Source of the DNA: Alopecurus myosuroides
Lineage: Eukaryota; Streptophyta; Magnoliopsida; Poales; Poaceae
Assembly (NCBI GenBank): GCA_028641055.1
Contig: CM054062.1
Span: forward strand, 12,560,826-12,624,825
Length of the DNA stretch: 64,000 nucleotides
Direction of reading: 5' to 3'
Shown: piece after piece, positions 30,279-41,941 of the stretch
Numbering within the stretch: position 1 is the stretch's first letter
Layout: each line of letters begins with the position of its first letter
Notes under the pieces: generated by a model
Told to the model about the DNA's origin: nothing
What the model saw: only the letters and a program-made list of their open reading frames with translations
The model's database searches: none
Position numbers and translations under genes: made by a program

Positions 30279-33200
30279 TCAAGTTGCAGAGGAGATGTTC
30301 TCGGCGCTGGCCTTGGCGGCTGTTTCCTCGGCGGCGGCCTTGGCAGCAGTTTCTTCAGTAGCGGTGGCGGTAGCTGCTTCTTCGGTGCCGGCTTGAGTGG
30401 CATCCGCTTCCGTCTGCACGGCGGTGGATTCCTCCATCTCGGCATCCTCCTGGGTGGCCGCCTGCTCGGAAGTGGCCGTGGCCACCGAGACGGGTCCTGG
30501 AGTCGAGGAGGAGCCTGAAGCATGGCCAGGAGGAGGCACCGTGTCGTCGAGAGCAGCACCTGAGGAAGTGCCGAAGTCGAGTGGCTCGGAGTCGATGTGC
30601 GCCTCTTCGTCTTCATCGCTACTCGCGACGACGGTGGCTTTTCCCTTCCCGGCCTTGCCCTTGGGAGATTCGAAGAAGTCACCAAGCTCTTCCGCTTCCT
30701 CATCATCTTCTTCGTCCTCGTACTCGGTGTCGGGTTCGGGGACGCCATCGATGTAGACCTCCGTCTCGGCGCATTCTGCGACATCATATGCAATCTGCTT
30801 GCGCAAGGCCACGCTATCGGCATCAGTCTCCCACTTGGAGTCATTGCGCTTCCCGCGGATGAGCTGCATATCCAAGTTTTCATACCAGGACGCAATGCAG
30901 AGAAGCATCACGTCCGCACCAGCACGGGCTCCGGAGGCTCGCCACTTCTTCAACTCGGCCTTCACGCCTTCCAGCTTGAGGGCGAGCGCCCGCATGCTTT
31001 TTGGCTCAGGATCATGGGGCCAGAACAGCCGGTGGAGCTCAAAGCCCGCGTGCATCAAATCAGTCCCGCAGCCGGCCAGCTGTTCGAAGTAACCTTTGAG
31101 CACCACCAAGCTGTCCTCGATATCAGCCCTGGTGTCAATCGGCTCACCCAGCGAAAGGCGAACTGCTCGGGCCTTGGCTATCGTGGGCGCAGAGGTAGAC
31201 TCAAGACGAGGCCAGATATCTGAAATAGCAAGTGGCAAGATCAAAAACCGAGAAAGAAAAAAGGAAGCCGAGAAGGAATAAGACCGAGAAGAAAACATGC
31301 AATGAAGAGAAGAACTTACCGACTAGTTGGCGGCGCAGCTGCTGCAGCTTGGTTCTCCAAGATTCCTCGTTGCTAATGTGCTTTGACTGGATCTGGCGCA
31401 AGGTGTCCATCTGAGCGAAAAGATCAGCATTGGCCTTCTTCAGAGTCTCGCATTCAGCCTCGAGGGCCCTCTCCTTGGCCTTGAAAGTGGTCTCGGCCTT
31501 GGCTTTCTCGGCGATGGCCGTGTCCCTCTCGGCGCCAATCTTCACGGCATCTTGGAGAGCATTCTGAAGCAGGAGCTGCAGCTTCTCCATCTCGGTGGTA
31601 TGGTCCTTCACCAGAGTAATGGCCTGCTCGGATAGCTGCTTTTCCACCTCGGCTGTCTTGACGCAGTCTTGGTGCGCCTCAGCAAATGACTTATAATCTT
31701 CTGCGAAAAGACAAGATGAGGTCAGTAAACGGGCAGAGAAGAACCGAGTTCAAGGACATACCGAGTAAACAGCAAACTCACCTTCAAGTTTCTTTATCGT
31801 GGCCTCGGCGTTCTCCACGAAGCTACGGCATTTTTCATGCTCATCGGCCAAGGCTTTCAGTTTCTCTGCAGAGAAGGAAAGGTCAGTGCGTAAAAAAGCA
31901 GAAGCGGGCGTAACCATAAAACGCAGGAACCGCGTGGCTAAAGGCGTACCTTGCACTTCGGCCAGCTGTTGGGTGCTGTCGTTTGCATTTTTGCTCGCGG
32001 CCTCAGCAACTAACTTCTCCTTCTCCAGCGCAGCAATTCGCCTCCTGGCGATGGAGTGGTTCCAGAGAAGGATGCGGTATAAGTTGGTCCGCTTAAGAAC
32101 GCTATCCTGAAAACCGAGAAGAAAATGAGTTAGGCAAAGCAGAGAAGATTCGGCCCGAGTAGGAGGCTGCTCGGAGAGTATCCGCCTACTCGACCCAAAT
32201 CTCGGGGACTGGGGGGTGATGGTAAGAAAGAAGAAAGGCGAGTAGAAGAGAAGAAAATTCAACTCGGAAAAGGCAAAAAGACTTACTGCGTAGCTCTGTT
32301 CGATGTCTTCGGCGTTCTTGCGATGCAAGAACATCTTGGCTGCGAGGGTTGCGGTATCGGTGGAGACGGACATGGGCTGGTGTCCCAGGTCGATCTTGTT
32401 CCACTCCACGCGGTAGTGGTCGACGGAGCCAAGGGTCAAGCCGTGCCACTTCTCCTCTCCGAGAACCCCGCTGTCCCACTTGGCGCTGATGTAGCCGACA
32501 GTGTCCAGTACCTGCTCAAGACCCTTGGAGGTTATTGGCTTGTCTTGGGCTCCCCGAGAAGCAATATTGACGGGTTTATTCTGGGCTGGATCGAAGGGAG
32601 GAGTATTCCTGGCTACTGCTTTCCTCCCCTTCTGAATAGCTACAGCTTTATCTTGGGGAGGGAAGCCGATGCTATGTTGGTGGCTAACCTCAATCATATA
32701 TTCCGGGTAGCAAGGCTGGCCAGCAGCGCGAGCGCCCGCAGAGAGCGCAGCAGGAATCGGGCCGGAGTCGCGGATCACGAGTGCTCCGCCTGCGGATGCG
32801 CCTTGCTCTCTGGCCCTTTTCTTCGTCTGCTCCTTCTCGATCTTCTGCTTCTCGAGATCCTCGGGTTTCTTCCCCTCAGTCTTGGCCTTTGCCTTCTCGG
32901 CGACTGCTTCCTCGGCAGCTCGCTTCTCGGCTTTCTTCTGTTCAGCCCTGGCCTTCTTCTGCTCGGCCTTGGCTCTCTCAGCAGTTTCTTTCTCGGCTTT
33001 GGCCTTCTCGGCGGCTTCCTCCTTGGCCTTGGCCTCCTCGGCAGCCACCTTATCGGCAGTCTCCTTCTCGGATAGACCTTTCTTGGAACAGTAATCCCTC
33101 AGAGCATCAAGGGCCTGTTGCTTGGCTGCTCGCCCAGGAGAGCTGGAGGTGTCCTTGCTCTGAGGAGACGAGGAGGAGGTTGGTGGTGTAGGGCCTTGCG

Positions 33201-35437
33201 CAGTCGGTGGCGTAGGGCCCTGCGCAGTTGGTGGCGCCGCTGCAGCTCCCGGCAGAACACCACTCGGTGCGCTGCCTGGCAGTGGGTAGACATCTGCTAC
33301 GGTAGCATCCGCGGCGGTGTCATCTGTCACCAGCTGCTCGGCAGCAACGTTCTCTTGTGCGGCAGCCTCATTGGTGGGCTGCTCTACTTCTGGCCGCTCA
33401 AGGGCGGCGGCGTCTTGCTTTTCTTGCTCTTGATTCTCCTCGGCGTTGCTAGCCGGAGGAGAAGGGGGTCTCTCGTCGTGGACGGCGGTGTCATGTGCTG
33501 CTGGTTCTGACGCTGCTCCTTGTGCTGGGTTGGCAGCAGCAGCACTGGCGTCGCGGTCCTCATCGTCATCGTCCAGGTTGACCAGAGGTACTGGTTTCTT
33601 CTGGGCTTGGTCGGACGCGAGGGCTGCGTTCGCATCCATGGCAGGACTGCAGAGAAGAAAGGAATTAGGGATTGGAAGAAGGTTTGGAGGAAACCAGTAC
33701 TACGCGAGAAGGAGGGCAAACGAGAAGAGAACTCACGCAGTGGTGGATTTAAGCTGTCGTCGGGGTCTCTTGACAGTAACCTTCCTCTTCTTCTCGGCGG
33801 CCTCCTCCTTCTCGGCGGGCTTCCTTTTCTTGGCTGGAGGCGCCTGTGCTTCGATCCCGGTCCGCTTGCGGGTTTCAGGAGGGGCAGTAGACAGAGGTTG
33901 GACGACGAGGGGCGCATCGCCCTCGTTCTCGCCCTCATCCTCGTCCTCCTTCTCCGCAGCGGCCTCATCTGAGAAATTCAAAAGAGAAGAAGGAAGAATC
34001 AGGAACAGCAATACAAGGGGCTGGTGTTTCTCAGAAGCAAACGAGAGGAAGAATAACAATACCGTGAGAGCCTTCATCCGACCAAGTGCGGAGAGCATCG
34101 CGCTTGTCAGGAACAGGGCTGCTCTGTCCCGCGTCATCAGAGGGCAGCATGTCATCCTCCTCGCGATCGGTGAACCAGTTCTCCTCAAAAACCTCGCGAC
34201 TCTCAATCAACTGTCGAGTAAGAGTCTGAAAGACAGAGAAGGATCATAAGTCAACCGAGTATCAGGATGGAACTCTACTCGGATAGGCGTGCAAACACAA
34301 AGCACATTAAGCCTATGCAGTTTTCTAAGTATTCTACTCGGACAGGCGTGCAGGCACAAAGCACACTAAGCCTATGCAGTTTTCCAAGTGTTCTACCCGG
34401 ATAGGCGTGCACACACAAAGCATACTAAGCCTAAGCGCGAGTCGACTAAGTTCTCTACTCGGTGCACCAGGTGGTTGCTAGTCGGAGCGGAAAGGGAAGT
34501 TGTCTACTCGGGTAGCAGAGGCAAAAACAGAGAAGGAAGAACGTACCCGGGCAATCGGTTGCGTGCGGCTATACGGGACGAAGCCATACCGCCACTTCTC
34601 GGTGAGGCTTGTCTTCAACATGTTCCTGGCATGATAGGCAACATCCGCGTCGTCGATCTCGATGGTGGTGGTCCTGGTGCAGTCGCGCGGGCCTCCCATG
34701 TAACACATGAGATGGCAGCGCTCCTGCAGAGGGAGCACTCGGCGCTTAATCCAGCACACCACCGGGTCGTCGTTCTTGAGGCCCAGCTTCTTCAACTCGC
34801 CGAGCCTATCTTCTATCTCGACGGCGATTTCGTCGATGGTGGGCTTCTCCTTCCAGTTCGACCCGAGTGGAGCACGGTTCCTCCAAGCGGGCAGGTTGAT
34901 TCGGTCATCAACCACACCTCCTTCCGTGGCGGGGACATTCTTGACATAGAAGAATGTCTGCTGCCACATTCGGCAGGAATCCAGCCCCTGGATGCGGGGA
35001 TGGTTTGTACCCGTCCGCTGCACCATCATGGCACAGCCCGTGTCGGTGGCGCGGCCGATACCTGCACCATCTTTCTTCCCGACTGACTGTTGGCGGAGAT
35101 TGAAGTACCTGAGCCACGTATCAGTCGTGGGCCTGATGCCGAGGAAAGCCTCGCAGACGACGACGTGGTAGGCGAGGAAGACGACCGCGTTGGGCGGCAG
35201 ATGATGCATCTGCAGCCCGAAGTGGTCGAGGAACTTGCGCAAGAAGTCCGAGGCGGGCAGTCCAAAGCCGCGCTCGAAGTGCGACATGAAGACCACCCGC
35301 TCGCCGTCCCGCGGAGTTGGTACAACCTCGTCGTCGGGTGCCCGGCACTCCACGCCGGGAGGAACCCTCCTGCTGGACACGAGCCAGGCGAGATTGGCCT
35401 GGGTGACGGAGGAACCCGCCCAGCTAGCCTTGGCCAT
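30279..35437 (-). CDS. Antisense accessory gene of the Gypsy element, eight exons, about 1,402 aa
   Basis: My exon model (minus strand): 35437-34547, 34225-34063, 33968-33737, 33646-32287, 32106-31950, 31865-31782, 31700-31320, 31219-30279. All seven introns are GT-AG with good donors (GTACGT, GTATTG, GTGAGT, GTAAGT, GTACGC, GTGAGT, GTAAGT). The exons sum to 4,209 bp, divisible by three, and every exon is in the expected frame with no stop, so the gene looks intact. Exon 1 encodes the conserved grass 'putative gypsy-type transposon' domain (MSHFERGFGLPASDF, FLGIRPTTDTWLRYF, FFYVKNVP). Exon 3 has a nuclear-localisation-like basic cluster (AKKRKP, EKKRK). Exons 4-7 form a long Ala/Glu/Lys coiled-coil region. 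Exon 8 has a conserved helical block (SLGEPIDTRADIEDS) and a long acidic Ala/Thr/Glu tail. Function unknown; Tat elements are known to carry antisense ORFs, but their role is not established. Confidence 0.8.
34273..34452 (-). repeat. 59-bp tandem repeats in intron 1 of the antisense gene
   Basis: Three units start at 34275, 34334 and 34393, each with CTACTCGGAYAGGCGTGCA and AAAGCAYAYTAAGCCTA. They lie wholly in the predicted intron 34226-34546. Confidence 0.85.
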
Positions 35438-35602
35438 CCTTGCGAGTGGGAGGAGTGGATGATTTTCGAGTGGAGTTGCTCGGTGGAGTGAGTCCGCGGC
35501 GGCGCGGAAGCTTGCGCGGCGGCGGAGGGCTCGGTGGAGAAGAAGAACAGGAGGCAGAAGGGGAAAAGCGCAGGGAAGAAGAAAAGGAAATTACCGCAGG
35601 GG

Positions 35603-35610
35603 TATTTATA
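35603..35610 (-). promoter_or_regulatory. TATA box of the antisense gene
   Basis: TATAAATA followed by CCCCTGCGG on the minus strand, 166 bp upstream of the ATG at 35437. The leader between is purine/pyrimidine-biased. This suggests transcription independent of the LTR. Confidence 0.65.
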
Positions 35611-36110
35611 CCTCCCTCGCGGGATTACCGTTACCACCACGGTAGTGGGATCGACTGTGGCGTGTGGTGGGTCCTGTGGCCGGATAGAAACGCACACAAG
35701 CGCGGGCTGCGCGCGTAACGGCCGCATTTGATCCCACCTTCAGATCGTGGCCAGTAATTGCGCGTGATGGGACATGACGGCCAGTGGGCCCACAGCGTGA
35801 AAACTGGACACGTGGCGTCGTGTCCTGGGCAACCAAACGACAAGGTCGTGGATGCTTGACACGTAGGCAGTGCCTGCGTGAAGGGCTGGATGTTGCTCTG
35901 CGCTGCAGAGGCTCAGTTTGCGAAATTTCGCTAAGTCTTTTTACTCGGATACAGAGTAGAAAGCAAGTGCTACTCGGAAAGAGGAGACTCAAGATACTTT
36001 CCGGATAGCTACTCGGAGGACCTACTCGGCATCTTGAGGTTCGATGGCTGAGATGCAAAGGCTGGTTTTAAGCTGGCAGAGCCTAGTGAACAAGTTCGCA
36101 AGACTCAACC
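35611..36110. other. Upstream region of the antisense gene, to the purine tract
   Basis: 500 bp without a gene. It should hold the antisense promoter. TACTCGG motifs recur (35942, 35970, 36010, 36024). Confidence 0.5.
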
Positions 36111-36125
36111 AGCTTCGGGGACTGC
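36111..36125 (+). other. Gypsy polypurine tract
   Basis: AGCTTCGGGGACTGC, immediately before the 3' LTR. It is not a pure purine run; the CGGGGACTGC form matches the 21-bp repeats in pol. Confidence 0.65.
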
Positions 36126-37038
36126 TGTCGGGGGGTTACCCCCGAGTAGGGTAAAGACAGGTGGTAAAGGCCGCTTACAGAAGAGAGGTTTGGTCGAGTA
36201 GCCGACTACCGGGTACTCTCTACCCGGTCGACTGCTACCCGGTCTCACCTCAAGATGACCAGAAGGAGATATCAGTCAAGTTTTACCCTGTCGAGTAGAA
36301 GGTTTGGCCCGAGTACAATTGGCGGGAACCTTTGGCGGGAAACTACTCGGGCAGGAAGTCAAAGGAGCCGTTCTGACACAGGATCCCGCGTATCCTGGGT
36401 CCGTACTTGGCAGCATTCGAACTACTGTTCACGTGGGGACGGCCTGCCTGACAGTGACAGCATGGAAGCAGTCGGTGGCAGGATAAGGGGGCCCTACTCT
36501 GTGACTAGGTACAGTGATACCAGTCTGTCCCCTAGTTTTGCCCAACGACTTTACAGAAGCAGCCAAGACCAACGACCAAAGATGTCAGCGGGTACTCGGA
36601 GAAAGGACAGTGTGCACACTATGTCGACACTTGTCTAGGATTTGGACGTATCCGGCTGGGCACCATGTATATAAGGTGCCCCGCCGCCTCCTGCGCGAGG
36701 CACACTCCAAAACGATCTCATTCCAGGCTCATAGCAAACCCTAGAAACCCTAAGTTCTTGCCCTAGCTCTACTCGGAGAGGAGCAAGGGGCTACTCGGTA
36801 GCGATATCATTTGTATTGTACCTACTCGGAGAGACATCGTAATACATAGAGAAAGGCAGGAGTAGGGGTTTTACCTCCTCACGAGGGCCCTGAACCTGGG
36901 TATATCGTGTTGTTTGTGTTGTGTGGATCTCACCTCACGCGGCTACTCGTCGCGTGATCCCTCCCCGGACACCTCCAGCGTCCATCGTCCCCACATCTTT
37001 AGCCATCCCATGGCATCTGCCGTGACACCACCACGACA
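36126..37038 (+). repeat. Gypsy 3' LTR (913 bp)
   Basis: Same length and sequence as the 5' LTR apart from one substitution (GGGGGGCC versus GGGGGCCC). It ends directly at the second copy of CGTAC. Its TATA box (36668-36674) points out of the element toward copy B. Confidence 0.95.
36668..36674 (+). promoter_or_regulatory. TATA box of Gypsy 3' LTR
   Basis: Same TATATAA as in the 5' LTR. Read-out transcription would enter the LARD LTR fragment and then copy B, antisense to the E2 ORF. Confidence 0.6.
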
Positions 37039-37043
37039 CGTAC
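37039..37043 (+). other. Gypsy target-site duplication, right
   Basis: CGTAC, identical to 21700-21704. Confidence 0.95.
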
Positions 37044-37468
37044 CAACCAACTCTTAATGCCACTAGATTAGCACTATTCCGGGAAGTGCCGGCAGATGGA
37101 GGTTGACCACGACCTTTCCCTTGCTTCGCCTATTCCATGAGTCGCTCCGAGTAGAGATGGACCGCCAATAGGGAGTGGCCATCTCCTGCCGGGTCTCTAT
37201 CGTTGTGCGCAATGCTCGACGGTTACCTACCCGCAGAGCGCCGATACATCGCCACTTCCTAGTTTTGAAAACGTTTTGATATCCCCGCAAATCCAAATGG
37301 AAAGCTCGAACTAGGCAACTCATGGAACAAACTAGGCAAGTTGAGACCGAGGGGAATCCAATCCCTCGTGTGGATGCACGCTCAGTCTTGGCTCGAAGAC
37401 GAGAACTCGCTCCTAGGGGCATGAACGAGACAACCACCATAGACCCTCTGTGATCTCGTCATCCACAC
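37044..37468 (-). repeat. LARD LTR fragment, copy A, right piece
   Basis: Continues the LTR after the Gypsy insertion and matches 56058-56482. It ends at the tandem-duplication junction (GTCATCCACAC, then filler GAG). Confidence 0.9.
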
Positions 37469-39056
37469 GAGGGTTGGGTGTTGGTGGTGAAGTATCTCTC
37501 GCCTCTTGTCTCGATGAAGTAGTGGTATCATAGTGTCCATGGCGAGGGTATTCTTGATCCTTGTCGAAGGCGGGGTGCGAAGAGAAAGCACATTGTTGGT
37601 GAAGATGAGGTGGAGGCTCCCATTCCTCATGTTGGTGATGATGCGATGGAATTCCTTGGTCAAGTGGGTGCGGTGCTTCATCCAATATGGTAGGAGGAGA
37701 ATCATGGATAGCAACTCCATTTGCTTGTTGTTGGCGAGGTCGCTCATGTGGGTCCTCATCAAAAATAGGAAGTGATAGGTCACTTGGAGCATCTTCACTT
37801 GCTTGTTGGTGACGTGGTCGCTCAAGAGGTTCCTCATCAAACATGGGAAACGAGAGATCATGGGTAGCATCTGCGCCTAGTTGAGGTCGAAGTGGGCGCT
37901 CATTGGGGTCTTCATCAAAGAGAGGAAGTGAGATATCATTTGTAGCATTCCCACTTGGTTGTTGTTGATGGTGGTGCTCATAGGGGTCCTCATCAAAGAT
38001 GGGTAGTGAAGTAGCATGTTGAGCATCCTCATTGGTTTGGCGATGGCGGTCATGATGGAGAGGATGGCGCCGGTGGTCATTGTGGTGGAGATGTGGTAGG
38101 CATTCACTAGAAGCCATGTCGAGGGCACCTTCTTGATAATGGCCTTGGTCTTGGTGGTCATTGTGGTGATGACGCACATTTTGCCTTGGAAGCCTTGAAT
38201 GTGGGCGAGCACCATCCACGAAACCATGTAGACCATAGTCATGAGTCGAGCTTGGAGAAGGTGGGTGATGAAGAATATCCGGTCGTAGAGGGTGATCTTG
38301 AAGAGGGTCACCACGGCCTTGTCGGTGTCGAGGTCGAGGTAGTGGTGATGGCAAGCAATGATGGGTCGAAATTTGTTGACGATGGAGCTTGCGGCGTTCC
38401 CACACCTCATGTGTGGGATGACTCCGGAAGTCATTTGGATGCCTTGGCTTCTTGGCCTTCTCGCTAGATGGGGCCTCGATGATGTCCTTCTTGTGGCGCC
38501 GTCTTGATGTTGAAGGAGACAATCTTGACGTTGCCAACTTGTCGGATTTCTTGTCGTTGCACCATATTGAGGTTGAAGGTAGTTGTCTTGTCTTGGCCTT
38601 GGCATTCTCCTTGAAGTTCCTTGGTGGTGAGCATGAACCATCGGACTTATGATGTCTTGGCAATCGAAGCTTGGCGAGGAAGTTCTTGTAAGTGAGCTCA
38701 TCCATGTCGGAGTCGAAGTAGCTTGTGGAGTCGTTGTCGGTGTCGTACTCCGTCATGGTTGTGGATGCGTTGTCGGTGTAGCATGGCTCCATCTCGTCAT
38801 CCAAGCTTGCGGTGTCATAGTTGTAGTAGTGATTCATGTCATTGGAGCTCATGGAGTCGAATTCGTCGTGGTTGTTGTGGTGCTCCTCCATGTCGATGAT
38901 GCTTGGGGAGGAGTAGTCAGTGTAGAGCTCGACGTCGTGGTCGTAGTAGTGGTGGTGATCCACCATGTCATGCTCGTAGTAGTGGTCATCCACGATGTCG
39001 TGCTTGTAGGAGTGGAGGTCCATGTCTAGCTCGTTGTAGTCGTAGTGGTCCATCAT
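37413..39056 (-). pseudogene. Truncated, chimeric E2 ORF in copy B (547 codons)
   Basis: From the ATG at 39056 to 37472 it repeats the first 528 codons of the E2 ORF. The only residue change noticed is Met to Lys near residue 137 (MSDGS versus KSDGS). The duplication junction then fuses it to the LARD LTR, which adds about 20 unrelated residues before a stop at 37413. The 22-aa repeats and C-terminal third are missing. Confidence 0.8.
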
Positions 39057-40332
39057 GGACTCATCATGGTCATCATGGCCTCCATATGATTCGCTCTAGC
39101 TACACATGGTTAGTCACAAGCGCAAGTGTATATATAGAGTGTGAAGACATAAGAGCTCAACCTCACCTTTTAGCAAATATTGGAACTAGTGGACCATGCC
39201 AAGAGAAACCGATAACCAAAAAGAATGAAGTGACTTGAGTTCTAAAGATCCCCAAAACACGCTCCAAAACACACACGGCTTATGGGTGGATGGCAATGGG
39301 TTAGAAATGTGGCAAGAAGACGACAAATCCAAAGAAAGTATGTTGTAAAACATGGAGAAGAATCAAAGAAAAGTTAGCACGAAAACCAAACCTAGTGGAG
39401 GGAAAAAATGATATGATGGAAACTAAAAACACACCTCACACAAGGGATAAATGGGGTTAATGTGGCCAATGGACGAGCGGAGACGAAATGTACCTATCGA
39501 AGACTAAGCTCAATGCCACACCAACGCAAGGAGGACGCTAGCTCAAACCACAATTAATTAGAGGCAACAAGATTCACAATGTGGGAACCGGTCACTCTCT
39601 TCTCTTTTGCAACTCGAAGCTTTGCGTTCCTACAAATGATAGCAATTGGCATCGATCATTTTCTTCTTTTGGCTCTTTTTTCTTCTTTTGCTCTTTCTCC
39701 TTTTTTTTGATTTTTCGCTTTTTGATGGATGATGATTCCCAAATGCCAATGCCTACTCGAACTATTCTCTCACAAGCGCAAAACTCGCACTCTTGGTGCC
39801 ACAAATGCGATGCCAAGCGATGTAAAAGAGCTAGTCCAAGTGGGTAAGGTACACAAAGGAAGGGGTTAGTTCAAGCGGAAGCAAGTTATACCTATGCGGT
39901 GGATGATCACGGGCTTGCGGCCGATGGATGTCGATGTCGTGTGGATCCGTTGATATAGATACGTAGGCGATGTCGATGGAGACACGTAGGAACTTGCCTC
40001 ACTCAAATCGGAGCAACACCGACAAAGAAAAAGAAGATACAAAATCTGTCAAAGAATCGAAGAGCAGGATTTTTCTGGGATTCTTGCTCAATTTCGAAAT
40101 TCCTCTCAAATCAAGATTTTTTTTGGACAAATTCGAAGAAAGTGGCTGAATAGAAAGGTGGGGAATGGTATTTGGCAACAAATCTATGAAATAAAACCAC
40201 GAAAAACTCAACAAATCGAGAGATTGGTCGAAATCCCTTTTGGCTATTTTGGTCAAATTTTCGAATTTATGGTGGATAGAAGAAAAATTGGTGGATGGGG
40301 AGGGGGTGGGGTGTCGGATTCGTGTCAATCTA
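39057..40332 (-). other. E2 leader, copy B
   Basis: Matches 4662-5939 with a few substitutions and homopolymer differences. No gene seen. The primer site follows at 40333-40345. Confidence 0.6.
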
Positions 40333-40347
40333 GCTCTGGATACCAGA

Positions 40348-41333
40348 TGATATAGGTGTTGACCTCTAAGTTGGCCCGATCTTCACGAATCGACAAGAAC
40401 ACACGAAAAACACACGAAGAACGCGAAGAACACGATGAACTCACACACACACACACACACAAAAGGGGAAGATAACTCGTGAAGCCTACGAGGGATCGCA
40501 AACCCAAGTCAACAATACGCTAATTGAAACCGATTCCTCTCACCGGCCGGTCCACCGATCCAACAGAAGCCGCAAGGGGAAGGTTGGCGAGAACTACTAG
40601 AGTCACAAGGTGAAAGAGTACCTCCTTGGAGAGATCTTGATACAACCCGATAGATGAATCTATGGAGTAGCCATGGATCCCATGGGGGAGGTTCTCCACA
40701 TGGGAGGAGGAGCAACAAGCTCAATTATATCTCAAAGTCAACTCTAACCCTAGAACTAGCCACCAGAGTCCCTTATATAGCCTAGGGGGAAAGGTGGGTC
40801 AAAACGGTGCCAAAACGGTGCATTTCCGTGCAAAACTGGGCAGCCCGGCCTGGGAGGCCGGGGTGGGAGGAAGCGCCCAGCCTGGGGCAGCCGGCCTGCC
40901 GGCCTGAGGCCGGGGTGGAGGCCGGAGCCCTCGGGCTGGTGCCCGGCCTGGGGCTAGGGGAGCCCGGCCTGAGGCCAGGGTGGGAGGCCGGCTCGCTCGG
41001 GTTGGTGGCCGGCCTGAGGCCAGGGGAGGCCGGCCTGGCCGGGGGTTGAGGCCGGGGACCCCGTTTTCCTCCGTTCTTCCTCCTCGGAGCTCCGATCTTG
41101 ACGCCGTCTTCACCCACTTCCTTCCTAGCTTCATGTGCACCTTATTGGATATGTTCTTGAGCATCTTGGGCACCATCTTGGGTCTCCATGGTGTGATCCC
41201 GCCTATGCATGTAGAAGGGTATTCATGAGGTAGAGCACCGTTCACCAAGTCACCGGAAACATACGGAGATAGGAGTGAGTTCACCTTGTTGTGTATCGAT
41301 GTTGTGCTTGGTTGAATACGGTGGGCTACATCA
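40348..41333 (-). repeat. E2 5' LTR, copy B (986 bp)
   Basis: Same ends as 5955-6960. It is 20 bp shorter, mainly in the GC minisatellite. TATA at 40773-40779. Confidence 0.85.
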
Positions 41334-41941
41334 GAGTTGGATCGGGTATTACAGGAATACAAACCGTACAATGACTAAACCTAACAATCTAGGGTCATCT
41401 GGATCCTTGAGATGCAGATGGGCTTGTGGCCGGCATTGCGAATGCAGTGTCGCGCTTCGTCCCATCTGGGCCTTCGGCCTTGGGCCCGCCCCTCTGGTCT
41501 GGCTTCTGGATGCCGGTAGATACCCCTTCCCAGATATCTCCGAGAGTAGCCTCAGGGAAGGCTAAGGAACTTCTCTTATCCATTGATTTCTGTCAAAGCT
41601 GAATGGCGGAAGTTGGTTCCTGAGTCTTCCCCCTTTATCGATGTTTAGTTTTAATGTGGTCCGTCATCCAGTAGAAAAGACGGATCTTCTCAGCTAAGTT
41701 TCCTCCGTGTGGGTGTTCTGCTCTAGGCAGAGCGAATTAACAGCCATAGTGCACGTGGCACCATTATCGGGGCATCAACCCTGACAGAAACGGCAGGTAA
41801 TGATCACTCCGCCAATTCTGGCGCAGGAATCGAGGAGACGCCCCGAGTGGCAACGGTCACACGCGTGAAACGCGGTCAAATCGTGCCACGCGTCTTGCAT
41901 CCAAGCGTGCGACCGTTGCGGCCGAGGCGGCCATTCGGAGC

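Larger units (their letters stand above)
21705..37038 (+). mobile_element. Complete young Ty3/gypsy element (Tat-like) carrying an antisense gene
   Basis: 15,334 bp, flanked by the 5-bp target duplication CGTAC (21700-21704 and 37039-37043). Both LTRs are 913 bp and start TGTCGG and end GACA. By eye they differ at one base (near 22068 versus 36489). The order is: 5' LTR, primer site, gag-protease, amber codon, RT-RNase H-integrase, 0.7 kb spacer, antisense gene of eight exons, purine tract, 3' LTR. An antisense extra ORF between pol and the 3' LTR is known from Tat-lineage elements such as Grande and Retand (established). It is absent from copy B, so it inserted after the tandem duplication. 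Confidence 0.95.
3077..37468 (+). repeat. Tandem duplication, unit A (19.05 kb plus the inserted Gypsy)
   Basis: Collinear with 37472-56482 at very high identity throughout. Without the Gypsy element and one 5-bp target copy it is 19,053 bp, against 19,011 bp for unit B. Differences are scattered substitutions (many C/T or G/A) and small indels in homopolymers and in the GC minisatellite. Confidence 0.95.

Noticed and set aside
30396..31223. Plus-strand ORFs of 80-208 codons opposite the antisense gene
   Set aside because: Shadows of exon 8. The GT-AG sites and the conserved domain support the minus strand.
31750..33639. Reading 31750-33639 as one uninterrupted 629-aa protein
   Set aside because: The frame is open by chance through three introns (32107-32286, 31866-31949 and the one starting at 31781). 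The spliced model keeps frame with both neighbours and removes segments without coding character.
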